64,000 nt of DNA from Reyranella sp. CPCC 100927 (GCF_007859315.1 NZ_VOHA01000014.1:124001-188000), one strand, 5' to 3'; shown: positions 18,189 through 26,426, counted from the stretch's first letter. Notes: a model not told the origin generated them from the sequence alone. Program-made: numbers and translations.

Positions 18189-19396
18189 GAATCGATGCGG
18201 CGTAACCGCTCCACGGCCGAATCGAGGGAACCATAGCGCAGTTCAAAGCATGGAATTGCAGCGATCCACTGCACCAGCCGGGTTACCTTCGCGGCATCGA
18301 GACTGTCGAGCGGGCAGCATTCTCCCAACAGACGGGTCAGCGCTTCCGTACGCGTGAGTTCGATCAACTCGGCGGCGGCCTGGTGCGTGCGGTGTGGAAA
18401 GACAATCCACCCCACGGGCGCATGCGTCTCAGGCGCTATCCGCGCGGTGCCCGGTGCCGGTTGCAGGTAGCGGACTCGCTTGCCGTCGGGGCGATGGTGG
18501 ATCGGTTGGCGAGAGAGCGTGGGGGATTGGGTGCGCAGCAGTCGCCAGGCGCCTGGTTTGAGGCAGATCGCAAAGGACAACGGGCGCGCGGCCAACGTGT
18601 CCTGTGCCAGGACGATGGTGTCGTCGCTGAGGAGACCGAAGCCGGCCATGACCAGGGCCGCAGTCAGCGTACTCTTGCCGCTGCCTGAAATGCCCGGCAG
18701 CAACAGGCAGCGGCCGCTGTGCTCAACGCCGGCGGCATGGAAGGCAAAGGCATCCTGGCTGTGCTGCAGGGCGCGGCGGACCAAGCCAATCTTCACCAAA
18801 GGCGCGATTTCGTTCCGGCGACATCGGGTGACCGTGCCGTCCGGTTCGTGCAAGGCGAACCCGTCGCTGTGCGGCGTGACATGCAGGACGAGCGCGTCCG
18901 CCGTCGAGGTCGTAATCAACGACTCGAGCAACGGCTTGAGATCGTGCATCGGCGCCGCAGGCGTAACCCGCAGTCTGAAGGTGGTATCGAGCAGCCGAAG
19001 ATGGATCGTTTCGGCATCCAGCGAGACGTCGCACTCGGCAGGCTGACGCAACAAACCCAGTGTGCGCCAGCGGTCAAGAATGTCGTGCAGGTGTGTGCGG
19101 GCAGCAGCGGTTTCGAAACCGAATGTCCGTTCCAAACCGTGCGCGATTTGCGCGAAGTCGAATCCTTCTTCCAGACAACACCAGATGTAGGTTGCCGCCG
19201 TATTGAGACTGTAGAGCCGATGCGTGTTGGCGTTGAAGAGCACACCAGCTTCATCCAGGAGATGCAGCGTGATGCCGGGGGCGGGGCCTTCTCGTACGGG
19301 CGCAGGCGGACACGTGGGTGCCCTGGACCCGGTGGTCAGGCCGTGCGATGCCTGGGCGTCGGCCGTTACAGTCTCTGGCCTGATAACGGCGGGCAT
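18185..19396 (-). CDS. PqqD-like domain fused to HprK-related kinase
   Basis: Predicted 403-residue fusion. Residues about 41-120 match PqqD-type peptide-binding domains (GVLFNANTHRLYSLNTAATYIW then TFGFETAAARTHLHDILDRW and LGLL). Residues about 205-400 match HPr kinase/phosphorylase-related kinases: FHAAGVEHSGRCLLLPG, Walker A GISGSGKST at 235-243, and LLSDDTIVL at 255-263 with the conserved acidic pair. The middle section (about 120-200) is a beta-rich linker. In known HprK-related (HPr-rel-A) systems the PqqD-like and kinase parts are usually described as separate proteins, so the fusion couples substrate recognition to phosphorylation. It lies 16 bases after fkbM and overlaps the nucleotidyltransferase gene by four bases. 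Confidence 0.85.
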   Translation of the reverse strand: MPAVIRPETVTADAQASHGLTTGSRAPTCPPAPVREGPAPGITLHLLDEAGVLFNANTHRLYSLNTAATYIWCCLEEGFDFAQIAHGLERTFGFETAAARTHLHDILDRWRTLGLLRQPAECDVSLDAETIHLRLLDTTFRLRVTPAAPMHDLKPLLESLITTSTADALVLHVTPHSDGFALHEPDGTVTRCRRNEIAPLVKIGLVRRALQHSQDAFAFHAAGVEHSGRCLLLPGISGSGKSTLTAALVMAGFGLLSDDTIVLAQDTLAARPLSFAICLKPGAWRLLRTQSPTLSRQPIHHRPDGKRVRYLQPAPGTARIAPETHAPVGWIVFPHRTHQAAAELIELTRTEALTRLLGECCPLDSLDAAKVTRLVQWIAAIPCFELRYGSLDSAVERLRRIDS

Positions 19397-19412
19397 GGCA
19401 GTTGATCCATGG

Positions 19413-20168
19413 TCAGGCCGTAGCGCTCCATCGGTGATCGGCGCGCAGTGGCGAATCGTCCTTTACGAACAACAGGTCGAGTTGTGCCAGTGCCCGGTCG
19501 AGTGGGCGGCGACCGCCACCCAGGACGTCGTAGACGACGAAACCTTGCTGGTGAAGATAGGCGACCACCTCGGCGATCTCCGGCCCGTTCTTGATGGTGG
19601 CAATCACACTGGCTTCGATCAGGATCGCATCAACGTCGTGGATCCGCTCGCCCATGCCACGCAGCACGCTCATCTCGGCGCCCTGCACGTCGATCTTGCA
19701 CAGGGCGGGCCGCTCGAAACCGTCGATCGCCTGATCGAAGCGCCGTACCGGCACGGTATAGCGGCGCGTCGGGCCCAGCGGGCCGATCTCTTCATAAAAG
19801 GTCGAACCGCCGATGTCGTTGGTGCGCACGCCGATTTCGAGCTCACCCTCCTTGTCGCCCAGCGCGACGTTGAGCACCTTGGCGTCCAGCCGCCGTGAGA
19901 TGTTCTCCATGTACGGCAACGACTCGCGGGTCGGATCGATCAGATAGTAGCGGGCGTCGGGAAAAGCCGCGTAGAGCTCGGGCGTCCCGTGGGCGACGCC
20001 GATGTCGAACACCGTCCGCGGCTCAAATCCCTGAGCGCGCAGGTTGCGCAGGACGAACGGCCATGCGGGCACGACACCGATCATGCGATGCAGCACCAGC
20101 GTCGAATAACTCATTGCGCGTTTGACCACGGCCTTCGCTGGATTACGCACCATCATGCTCGCCATCAT
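19413..20168 (-). CDS. FkbM family methyltransferase
   Basis: Predicted 251-residue SAM-dependent methyltransferase of the FkbM type. The SAM-binding start is TVFDIGVAHGTPELYAAFP (about residues 52-70); YYLIDPTRESLPYMENI follows, and the FkbM-typical LCKIDVQGAEMSVLRG lies near residue 165. Members usually methylate hydroxyl groups on sugars or secondary metabolites. It is the first gene of the three-gene minus-strand operon with the PqqD-kinase fusion and nucleotidyltransferase, so its target may be the glycan or peptide made or modified there. The exact ATG is uncertain because several lie close together. Confidence 0.85.
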   Translation of the reverse strand: MMASMMVRNPAKAVVKRAMSYSTLVLHRMIGVVPAWPFVLRNLRAQGFEPRTVFDIGVAHGTPELYAAFPDARYYLIDPTRESLPYMENISRRLDAKVLNVALGDKEGELEIGVRTNDIGGSTFYEEIGPLGPTRRYTVPVRRFDQAIDGFERPALCKIDVQGAEMSVLRGMGERIHDVDAILIEASVIATIKNGPEIAEVVAYLHQQGFVVYDVLGGGRRPLDRALAQLDLLFVKDDSPLRADHRWSATA

Positions 20169-20417
20169 GTCTCACTGCCCCGCGATGGAAAAAAAGAGGC
20201 AGCCCCGCACGGTCAGGTGTGAGGCTGTCATCAGATGTAATGGACCAGGCACGGGTTGGTCAGCAGGCCGAAACGTCAAAACACGGAATGATCACTGCGC
20301 TGTGACGGGCAGGTTTGCCGCTCTCGATCACGGCAACGTGCGCTTGATTGCTTCGAATCGCGTGTCCGCCTGCTGTCATCAGGCGCATGCTCAATGTTGA
20401 GCACAGGGGAGGGTGAC
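20169..20417. other. Divergent non-coding region upstream of fkbM operon
   Basis: About 250 bases between the fkbM start and the small coiled-coil gene. The part nearest fkbM has an A-run (GGAAAAAAAGAGG on the plus strand) and scattered AT-rich words, so the fkbM-operon promoter should be here, but no convincing -35/-10 pair or palindrome stands out. I see no coding potential in it. Confidence 0.4.
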
Positions 20418-20609
20418 ATGGACGAACGTGTAGCCAAGGCACTGATCGACGTCGCCGACGTGATCAAGAATGGCCAGCAGGCGGCCGCGGCGCAGGAATC
20501 TGCATGGTCAGGGTTGGAGCAATTGGCGGCTGCCATCGGCGTGTTGGCGACGCAATGCGCCGCGCTCGAGAAGCGCTTGCAGGCGGTTGAAAGCAAAGTC
20601 GCGCACTGA
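20418..20609 (+). CDS. Small coiled-coil protein of unknown function
   Basis: Predicted 63 residues, almost entirely helical, with heptad-like spacing of Leu, Ile, Val and Ala (VAKALIDVADVIK, LEQLAAAIGVLATQCAALEKRLQAVE). The start is supported by GGGGAGGGTGAC before the ATG at 20418. No domain is recognised. It is transcribed away from the fkbM operon and toward the lipoprotein gene end; it could be an accessory oligomeriser but nothing in the sequence assigns a role. Confidence 0.55.
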   Translation: MDERVAKALIDVADVIKNGQQAAAAQESAWSGLEQLAAAIGVLATQCAALEKRLQAVESKVAH

Positions 20610-20679
20610 GTACGCGGCGTTGTCGCTGTAGACGGCGGCAGAATGCGTTTGCCCTGGGATTTGGCCAGCGCTGATCGCG

Positions 20680-21789
20680 CTATCGGCTGCCGCCCTTGTT
20701 GCGGTCGCGGGCGATCAGGTCGGCAATACCGTCGGAAGCGGCCAGGGCGACGATCGGCGCCAGCCGTTCCCAGTTCCCGTCGAGGCTGCCGGCCCGCACC
20801 GTATTGGCCTGCTCCAGATCGCCGATCTGTGTGCCGTCGCCGCGACGGATCACCCAGCGGATGACGACACGCTGCCGGCCTTCGACCGGCGGTGCCAGTT
20901 CGACAGTGCCTTGGATCTGAAACGCATCCGACTCGGCACGATCCACCAGCACCATCTGGCTTTCGCCGAGCGCGCGGCGCATGGCGGATGTCATCGCCTT
21001 GCTGGCTTCCGGCACGCCGGTGACTGCCAGCACGCGCACGCGCGGGGCGTTGCTCGCCGCCGTCAGGACGGGCGCCGGTGTCGTGGGAGGCGGTGACGGT
21101 GTTGTCGCTGGCGGCGCCGGTGGCGTGACGGACGGCGGCGGTGATGGGGCTCCGGGGTAGTCCGGTGGTGTCGTTGGCGTGGGCGGATTGCCGCTGGCCG
21201 GGCCCGGATCGGCGCTGCTGGCGGGCAGCGGCGGCAAGGTGGCCGGTCCCAGAGCATCGGGCAACGCGTCGATCGGCACGTTGGCGAGATCGCCGCGGCC
21301 GAGCTGGCGGCCGATCCGGAATGCGGCCTGCGTGGCGATGCGGGAAATCAGGCGATCGTCGGCCTCGAACCAGTCCCGCGGCCTGCCGATCAGCCGCTGG
21401 TCATTGCCGCCGATCCGCTTGCCGCCCTCGTCATGCACGGTCCAGGTGATGTCGATCTGGACATCCTCGCCGGCATCGCGCGTGGCGACCGTGGCGCTGA
21501 TGCGCTTCAGGGCACGCGCCGGCGCCGGCGTGGCGACGATGCCGTAGTTGCGCAGCGCCAGGGCCAGCGAAGTCGCGATTTTGTTCGCCATTTCCGGGCG
21601 CGGCCCGACGGGTGGCGCGATGACGAACTCGGGTTCTTCGCTGACGGGATGGGCACCCGGCGGCACCGCCAATGCGGCGTCGATCTTGGCGTCGGGCTGG
21701 AACGGCTTCGGCGTGTCGGCGCACGCCGCCAGCGCCGCGATCAGGGCGCCGGCGGCCGCGGCGATGCGCGTCAGCTCAGGCCAGCGCAC
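20680..21789 (-). CDS. Proline-rich lipoprotein of unknown function
   Basis: Predicted 369 residues with a signal peptide and lipobox LAAC at about residues 20-23, so probably an envelope lipoprotein. Two similar domains flank a long Pro/Thr/Ser linker (about residues 195-240). The N-terminal domain contains NKIATSLALALRNYGI and DWFEADDRLISRIATQAAF; the C-terminal domain contains VRVLAVTGVPEASKAMTSAMRRAL. Both look like the alternating helix/strand pattern of proteins that pair a small-numbered gene family near pgeF in alphaproteobacteria. It follows pgeF on the same strand and is probably the last gene of the lgt-midA-pgeF operon. Function unknown. Confidence 0.75.
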   Translation of the reverse strand: MRWPELTRIAAAAGALIAALAACADTPKPFQPDAKIDAALAVPPGAHPVSEEPEFVIAPPVGPRPEMANKIATSLALALRNYGIVATPAPARALKRISATVATRDAGEDVQIDITWTVHDEGGKRIGGNDQRLIGRPRDWFEADDRLISRIATQAAFRIGRQLGRGDLANVPIDALPDALGPATLPPLPASSADPGPASGNPPTPTTPPDYPGAPSPPPSVTPPAPPATTPSPPPTTPAPVLTAASNAPRVRVLAVTGVPEASKAMTSAMRRALGESQMVLVDRAESDAFQIQGTVELAPPVEGRQRVVIRWVIRRGDGTQIGDLEQANTVRAGSLDGNWERLAPIVALAASDGIADLIARDRNKGGSR

Positions 21790-21844
21790 AGGTTGCCACC
21801 AGGCCGAGCAGGCAGAGAAAGCAGAAGATCACCAGATAGGGCAT
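21776..21844 (-). CDS. Possible 22-residue hydrophobic microprotein
   Basis: An ATG five bases after the pgeF stop opens a 22-codon frame, starting MPYLVIFCFLCLLGLV and ending in TGA, which overlaps the start of the lipoprotein gene by 14 bases. The peptide is a single hydrophobic segment long enough to span a membrane. It could be a real membrane microprotein or a leader that couples translation of pgeF to the lipoprotein gene; it could also be chance. No upstream Shine-Dalgarno sequence is obvious beyond the coupled position. Confidence 0.3.
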   Translation of the reverse strand: MPYLVIFCFLCLLGLVATCALA

Positions 21845-21849
21845 GCGTG

Positions 21850-22623
21850 TCACGCGACCAAGGCGATGGCCGACAGGCCACGACCGTAGTCGCGCACACC
21901 ATTGAGCGTGTTGTGGCGGAAGCTGAAGAATTGTCGCTGGTCTGACAGCGTGTCGTGACCGCTGGCCTCGGCGCTGGCGACGCCCAGCAGCTGCAGACGC
22001 CGCAGCAGATAGCCGGGCAGGTCGAACATGTGGTGGCCGGCCCGTTGCGCTGGCGTGAAGAAGGCGGCGTTGGCCGGATCCTGCGCCGTGAAGGGCCCCG
22101 GGAATTCGGGACCGACCTCATAGGACTGCCGCGCGATGCACGGGCCGATCGCGGCATGGATGCGCTCGCGTCGGGCGCCCAGGCGCTCCATGGCCGCGAC
22201 GGTCGCATCGACGATGCCGGCCAGGGCGCCGCGCCAGCCGGCATGCGCGGCACCGACGACGCGATGCTCGGTGTCGGCGAACAGGACCGGCGCGCAATCG
22301 GCCGAGAGCACGCCCAGCGCAATACCGGGCTTGTCGGTCACCAGGCCGTCGGCTTTGGGCGCGCCCGGTGAGCGCCACAGGCGCGTGCCGTCGACGGTCA
22401 GAACCTCGGTCGAGTGGATCTGGTGTACGGTCAGCAACCGTTCGGCCGCTAGTCCGAACTGTTGCGCGGCGCGGGCACGATTCTCGGCGACGTTGTCGGG
22501 TGAATCAGCCGAGCCGTAGCCGCAGTTCAGCGACGCGAACAGCCCGCTGCTGACGCCGCCCTCGCGCGTGAAGAAGGCGTGCTGGATATGGGGGATGCGG
22601 GCGAGAGTCGGCAGCGTGATCAC
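21850..22623 (-). CDS. pgeF: Peptidoglycan editing factor PgeF (laccase-domain, YfiH family)
   Basis: Predicted 257 residues of the YfiH/PgeF multicopper-laccase-like fold, which removes wrongly incorporated L-serine muropeptides. The metal-site residues are visible: His in QIHSTEV, Cys in LSADCAPVLFAD, and His in VGAAHAGWRGALAG followed by IGPCI. It uses a GTG start that overlaps the previous gene's TGA (GTGA at 22620-22623), so translation is coupled to the midA-like gene. Together with lgt this is a conserved alphaproteobacterial order. Confidence 0.92.
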   Translation of the reverse strand: MITLPTLARIPHIQHAFFTREGGVSSGLFASLNCGYGSADSPDNVAENRARAAQQFGLAAERLLTVHQIHSTEVLTVDGTRLWRSPGAPKADGLVTDKPGIALGVLSADCAPVLFADTEHRVVGAAHAGWRGALAGIVDATVAAMERLGARRERIHAAIGPCIARQSYEVGPEFPGPFTAQDPANAAFFTPAQRAGHHMFDLPGYLLRRLQLLGVASAEASGHDTLSDQRQFFSFRHNTLNGVRDYGRGLSAIALVA

Positions 22624-23756
22624 GGCATGGGTCCGGAACTCGGGTCGCAGGTCATGCCGGCCACGGCAAAGCCGGGCGCCGGCGGCGTCAGCGGGTCGCG
22701 TACGGCAAGCACGCGAAACAAGGTGCCCATTCGATCGGGCGCGATCAAGCGGGCCATGGCGGAGTCGATGTCCGCCGCTTGCTGCGGCGTGGCGCGCGTG
22801 CGCAACGCTTGTGCGCGCTGCTCGATGCCCAGCGCGCGCAGGAAATCGCCCTGGCCCGTCGGGCCGTCGACGGCGGCGCCGGCCTGCGTGACGGCCCGCG
22901 CCAGGGCGGCGATGTCGACATGGGCGGTCAGGTCGCTGTCGCCGATGCGGTCAAAGATGCCGATCTTGGTGTGGCGGTACATGGCCTGCAGTGTGTCGCC
23001 ATGACTGCTGTCGTCGTAGCCGTAGTCGACGATCAACGCCGCGCCGCGTTGTCGCATGATGCGCTCGGTGATGGCGTGCACCAGGGACAGCGCCGCAGGT
23101 GACACTTCGATGACGGCACCATCGGGTGGATCTGCAAGGACCGAGGCGTCGAGCAGGCGCGCCAGCGGCGACGGGCCGGGCGCCACGGCAAAGGCGAACG
23201 CTTCATCGTCCGCCAACCCGATCATGCGCTCGCACCAGCCGGGCGCCGCACGCACCAGCTGGCGGATCGGCAGGGCGTCAAAGAACTCGTTGGCGATCAG
23301 CAGCAAGGGCGCATCGTCGGGCACGTCCTCGAAGCGCGTGTGCGAGTGCGCCTGCCGGCCCGACGACGCCAGCGCCGCGTGCTGCAATGCCCGCAGGGTG
23401 TCGTCGATCTCGACCAGGTGCAGATCAAGGGCGGCATGGAAACCGGGCACCCCGCGCGTGGCGCGCAGCGCGTCGACCAGCAGCGTGCCGCGACCGGGTC
23501 CAAGCTCGACCAGCCGGATCCGCGCGGGCTGGCCGATCGCCATCCAGCGCTCGGCAAGCCAGGCGCCGACCAGCTCGCCGAACATCTGGCTGATCTCCGG
23601 CGCCGTCACGAAGTCGCCGGCGGCGCCGACCGCCGGTGCGCGGCGATAATAGCCGAGCGCCGGATGCGCCAGCGCCTCGAGCATAAAATCGGCAACGGTG
23701 ATCGGTCCGGTGAGCGCTATGCGCCGTCGCAGCCGATCGGCGAGCGCGGTGCTCAT
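22620..23756 (-). CDS. SAM-dependent methyltransferase, MidA/NDUFAF7 family
   Basis: Predicted 378-residue class I methyltransferase related to mitochondrial NDUFAF7/MidA, which methylates an arginine of complex I. The signature GPITVADFMLEALAHPALGYY is at the N-terminus; AGDFVTAPEISQMFGE and the SAM loop VELGPGRGTLLVD follow, and NEFFDALPIRQLV is the family DALP motif. It overlaps lgt by four bases (ATGA at 23753-23756) and pgeF by four bases, so the three are translationally coupled. A bacterial complex I target is possible but not shown. Confidence 0.9.
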   Translation of the reverse strand: MSTALADRLRRRIALTGPITVADFMLEALAHPALGYYRRAPAVGAAGDFVTAPEISQMFGELVGAWLAERWMAIGQPARIRLVELGPGRGTLLVDALRATRGVPGFHAALDLHLVEIDDTLRALQHAALASSGRQAHSHTRFEDVPDDAPLLLIANEFFDALPIRQLVRAAPGWCERMIGLADDEAFAFAVAPGPSPLARLLDASVLADPPDGAVIEVSPAALSLVHAITERIMRQRGAALIVDYGYDDSSHGDTLQAMYRHTKIGIFDRIGDSDLTAHVDIAALARAVTQAGAAVDGPTGQGDFLRALGIEQRAQALRTRATPQQAADIDSAMARLIAPDRMGTLFRVLAVRDPLTPPAPGFAVAGMTCDPSSGPMP

Positions 23757-24574
23757 GCCGTGGCGGCCACCGGTGGCCGGCGCAGCGCGCGCATCATCAG
23801 CCAGACTCCGAGCGCGATCAGCGGCAGCGACAGCAGCATGCCCATGGTGAGCCAGCCACCATACAGGTAGCCCAGCTGTGCATCGGGCTCGCGAAAGAAC
23901 TCGCCGGTGATGCGGGCCACGCCGTAACCGGCCCAGAAGGCGCCGCACAGGAAACCGGGACGTCGGCGCAGGCCGAACACCTTCCACAGCACCACCAGCA
24001 CGATGAAGAGCACCAAGCCTTCGAGGAAGGCTTGGTAGAGCTGGCTGGGATGGCGCGCCACCTGCTTCTCGTCGTGCGGGAACACCATTGCCCACGCGAC
24101 ATCGCTGGCGCGGCCCCACAGCTCGCCGTTGATGAAGTTGGCTATCCGGCCCAGCATCAACCCGATGGGTGTCGCCAGGCCCATGACGTCGGCGAAAGAG
24201 AAGAATTCGATCTTGTGCCGCCGCGCATACCACACGACGGCCAACGACACGCCCAGCAATCCGCCATGGAATGACATGCCGCCCTTCCAGATCGCGAGCA
24301 GCTGGTCGGGGTTCGCCAGGTAGAACCCGGGCTTGTAGAACAGGATGTAGCCCAGCCGGCCACCCAGGATGACCCCGAGCGCCGCATAGAACAGAAAGTC
24401 ATCGATCTGTTCCGGCTTCATCACCACCGGCGGCTGCGCCACGACGCGCCGCGCCAGCCACCAGGCGAAGACCAGGCCGGCGACGTAGGCAAGCGCATAC
24501 CAGCGGATCGCGAAGGGTCCGATTTCGTACAGGACCGGATCGATGGCGGGATAGGGGATGACCAGGGGACTCAT
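23753..24574 (-). CDS. lgt: Prolipoprotein diacylglyceryl transferase
   Basis: Predicted 273-residue inner-membrane enzyme with about seven transmembrane segments that moves diacylglycerol from phosphatidylglycerol to the lipobox cysteine of prolipoproteins. RWYALAYVAGL near the N-terminus, GGMSFHGGLLG, and the Lgt signature GRIANFINGELWGR are present; HPSQLYQAFLEGL follows. The ATG at 24572-24574 is preferred over a TTG two codons earlier. It is the first gene of the lgt-midA-pgeF operon. A lipoprotein gene lies in the same operon. Confidence 0.95.
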   Translation of the reverse strand: MSPLVIPYPAIDPVLYEIGPFAIRWYALAYVAGLVFAWWLARRVVAQPPVVMKPEQIDDFLFYAALGVILGGRLGYILFYKPGFYLANPDQLLAIWKGGMSFHGGLLGVSLAVVWYARRHKIEFFSFADVMGLATPIGLMLGRIANFINGELWGRASDVAWAMVFPHDEKQVARHPSQLYQAFLEGLVLFIVLVVLWKVFGLRRRPGFLCGAFWAGYGVARITGEFFREPDAQLGYLYGGWLTMGMLLSLPLIALGVWLMMRALRRPPVAATA

Positions 24575-24702
24575 GGGCAAGGGGTTTAACGAGCCGTTCG
24601 GCGGCTGTCATCAAACCGTGTGACGGCAAGGGTTTAGCCGGAGGAACACAAACGTCCCGCCGACCGTTGGCGCAGGCCAGTATGTCGCATCCTTTCTTGT
24701 AA

Positions 24703-24720
24703 ATCAATCGAATGATTGAT
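24703..24720. promoter_or_regulatory. Palindromic operator overlapping the CecR-type regulator start
   Basis: ATCAATC (24703-24709) and GATTGAT (24714-24720) form a perfect inverted repeat with a 4-base spacer in an AT-rich patch. The ATG assigned to the regulator (24712-24714) falls inside it. TetR-family repressors often bind such sites at their own promoters, so autoregulation is likely and the transcript start is probably very close to the start codon. Confidence 0.5.
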
Positions 24721-25467
24721 ACGATCTGGCTGGCGATAGGCGAGGAATGCCGGGCATTGACGACAGGGAAAAGTGAACGACCTCCGGTTTCGGAACGCAG
24801 CCGCGGCGGTGTCGACGGCGAGGCGACCCGACAGCGGCTGGTGCAGGTGGCGCTCGACAGCTTCGGCCGGCAGGGCTTCGAGGCGACGTCGACCCGCGCC
24901 ATCGCCCAGCAGGCAAAGGCCAACATTTCGGCGATCCTCTATCACTTCGGCGGCAAGCAGGGCCTGTACATGGCCGTCGCCGAGCACATCGCCGATTTCC
25001 TCGGCAGCCGTATCGCGCCGGTGCGTATGCAGATCGAGGCGGCGCTGGCCAGCGGCAGCGTCGATCCCGATGGTGCCATCCGCCTCGTGGAGGTAGCGAT
25101 CGCGCGCGCGATCACCCTGCTGGCGGAGCCCGAGAGCGAGGCCATTGCCCGCTTCATCGTGCGCGAGCAGCAGGAGCCCAGTGACGCCTTCGCGGTGATC
25201 TACGACCGCATGATGGGCGTCATGCTGCCGCTGGTGCGCCGTCTGGTCGCCATCGCCACGCACGACGATCCCCAGCGCGAGGAGGTCGGCCTGCGGACCT
25301 TCGCCATCCTGGGCCAATTCCTGGTCTTCAGGGTCGCGCGCGCCGCGGTGCTGCGCCAGATGACGTGGCACGACGTCGGCCCGGCGCAGGTGCAGGCGGC
25401 CATCAAGATCATTCAGCATTCGGTGCGCGCCATGCTGCTGGCCGCCCGGGCGGAGAATGCCAGATGA
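24712..25467 (+). CDS. TetR-family regulator, CecR/YbiH type
   Basis: Predicted 251 residues. The helix-turn-helix domain lies at about residues 38-85 (RQRLVQVALDSFGRQGFEATSTRAIAQQAKANISAILYHFGGKQGLY), and the C-terminal part resembles the CecR (YbiH) ligand-binding domain, including IARFIVREQQEPSDAFAVIYDRMM. E. coli CecR controls the adjacent ybhGFSR export genes; here too a HlyD-like gene overlaps the stop codon by four bases and an ABC ATPase and permease follow. The N-terminal 37 residues are not conserved in look and the start overlaps a palindrome, so the true start may be downstream. Confidence 0.85.
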   Translation: MIDTIWLAIGEECRALTTGKSERPPVSERSRGGVDGEATRQRLVQVALDSFGRQGFEATSTRAIAQQAKANISAILYHFGGKQGLYMAVAEHIADFLGSRIAPVRMQIEAALASGSVDPDGAIRLVEVAIARAITLLAEPESEAIARFIVREQQEPSDAFAVIYDRMMGVMLPLVRRLVAIATHDDPQREEVGLRTFAILGQFLVFRVARAAVLRQMTWHDVGPAQVQAAIKIIQHSVRAMLLAARAENAR

Positions 25468-26426
25468 TGTCCTTCCTGTGCGGCTGGGCCTTCGTCGCGT
25501 CGCTGTTCTCGAGCTGCGGCGACGCCAACACACCGACGGTGACCGGCTATGTCGAGGGCGACTATGTCTTCGTCGCGCCGGTCGAGAGCGGTCGCATTGC
25601 GCGCGTCGCCGTGCGCCGCGGACAGCGTGTCGTCGCCGGCGAGGTGCTGGTCGAGCTGGTGACGGATGACGTCGTGAACGCCCGCGCCGAAGCCGCCGGC
25701 AGATTGCGCGAAGCCGAAGCCAAGCTCGAGAACCTGCTGGTCGGTAAGCGCAAGGAAGAGATCGCGGTGACCGAGGCGACGCTGGCCGCCGCGCGCGCCG
25801 ACCTGGCCGAGGCCGAGGCCAACTACCGGCGCCAGATGGAACTGGTGGATCGCAAGGTCGTATCGGAAGCCGTCGCCGACCAGGCGCGCTCGCGGCGCAA
25901 CCAGGCCAAGGCGCGAGTCGACCAGATCGAAGCCGAGATCGTGGTATCCGGGCTCGGCGCTCGGCCGCAGGAGATCGAGGCGGCGCGTCGTGCCGTCGAG
26001 GCGGCGCGCGCTGCGCTGAGCCAGACCGAATGGCGCCTGGGCGAGCGCACGCTGAAAGCGCCCTCCGATGGTGTCGTCGATGACGTCGTGCGCCATATGG
26101 GCGAGACGGCCGGACCGACGGCGCCGGTGATCTCGTTTCTGCCCGACGGCGCGCGCAAGATCCGTCTCTACGTGCCCGAGCGGCTGCTGGCGCAGGTGCA
26201 GATCGGTGGTCGTCTGCCGTTTCACTGCGACAGCTGTGCGGCCGGCCTGGACGCCCGTGTCACCTACATCGCCAATACGCCCGAATACACGCCGCCGGTG
26301 ATCTATTCGGTCGAGACCCGGCAGAAGCTGGTGGTGCTGATCGAGGCGGCGCTGGACGGCGACGCGGCGCGGCTCGCACCCGGACAGATCGTCGATCTGC
26401 GCCTGCCGGCCGGGCGCAAGCCGTGA
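25464..26426 (+). CDS. HlyD-family periplasmic adaptor (YbhG-like)
   Basis: Predicted 320-residue membrane-fusion protein. A short N-terminal hydrophobic segment ends in SSC, so it may be a lipoprotein. The biotinyl/lipoyl-like barrel (GYVEGDYVFVAPVESGRIARVAV, then VVAGEVLVEL) is followed by a long coiled-coil hairpin at about residues 70-190 and the second half-barrel (LKAPSDGVVDDVVRHMGE). It links the inner-membrane ABC pump to an outer-membrane channel, which is not encoded here. Its ATG overlaps the regulator stop (ATGA) and its own stop overlaps the ATPase GTG (GTGA). Confidence 0.88.
   Translation: MMSFLCGWAFVASLFSSCGDANTPTVTGYVEGDYVFVAPVESGRIARVAVRRGQRVVAGEVLVELVTDDVVNARAEAAGRLREAEAKLENLLVGKRKEEIAVTEATLAAARADLAEAEANYRRQMELVDRKVVSEAVADQARSRRNQAKARVDQIEAEIVVSGLGARPQEIEAARRAVEAARAALSQTEWRLGERTLKAPSDGVVDDVVRHMGETAGPTAPVISFLPDGARKIRLYVPERLLAQVQIGGRLPFHCDSCAAGLDARVTYIANTPEYTPPVIYSVETRQKLVVLIEAALDGDAARLAPGQIVDLRLPAGRKP

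Noticed and set aside
16713-20168. Complete lasso-peptide gene cluster
   Set aside because: Only the kinase, PqqD-like and nucleotidyltransferase parts are present; no transglutaminase-like protease or asparagine-synthetase-like cyclase was found.
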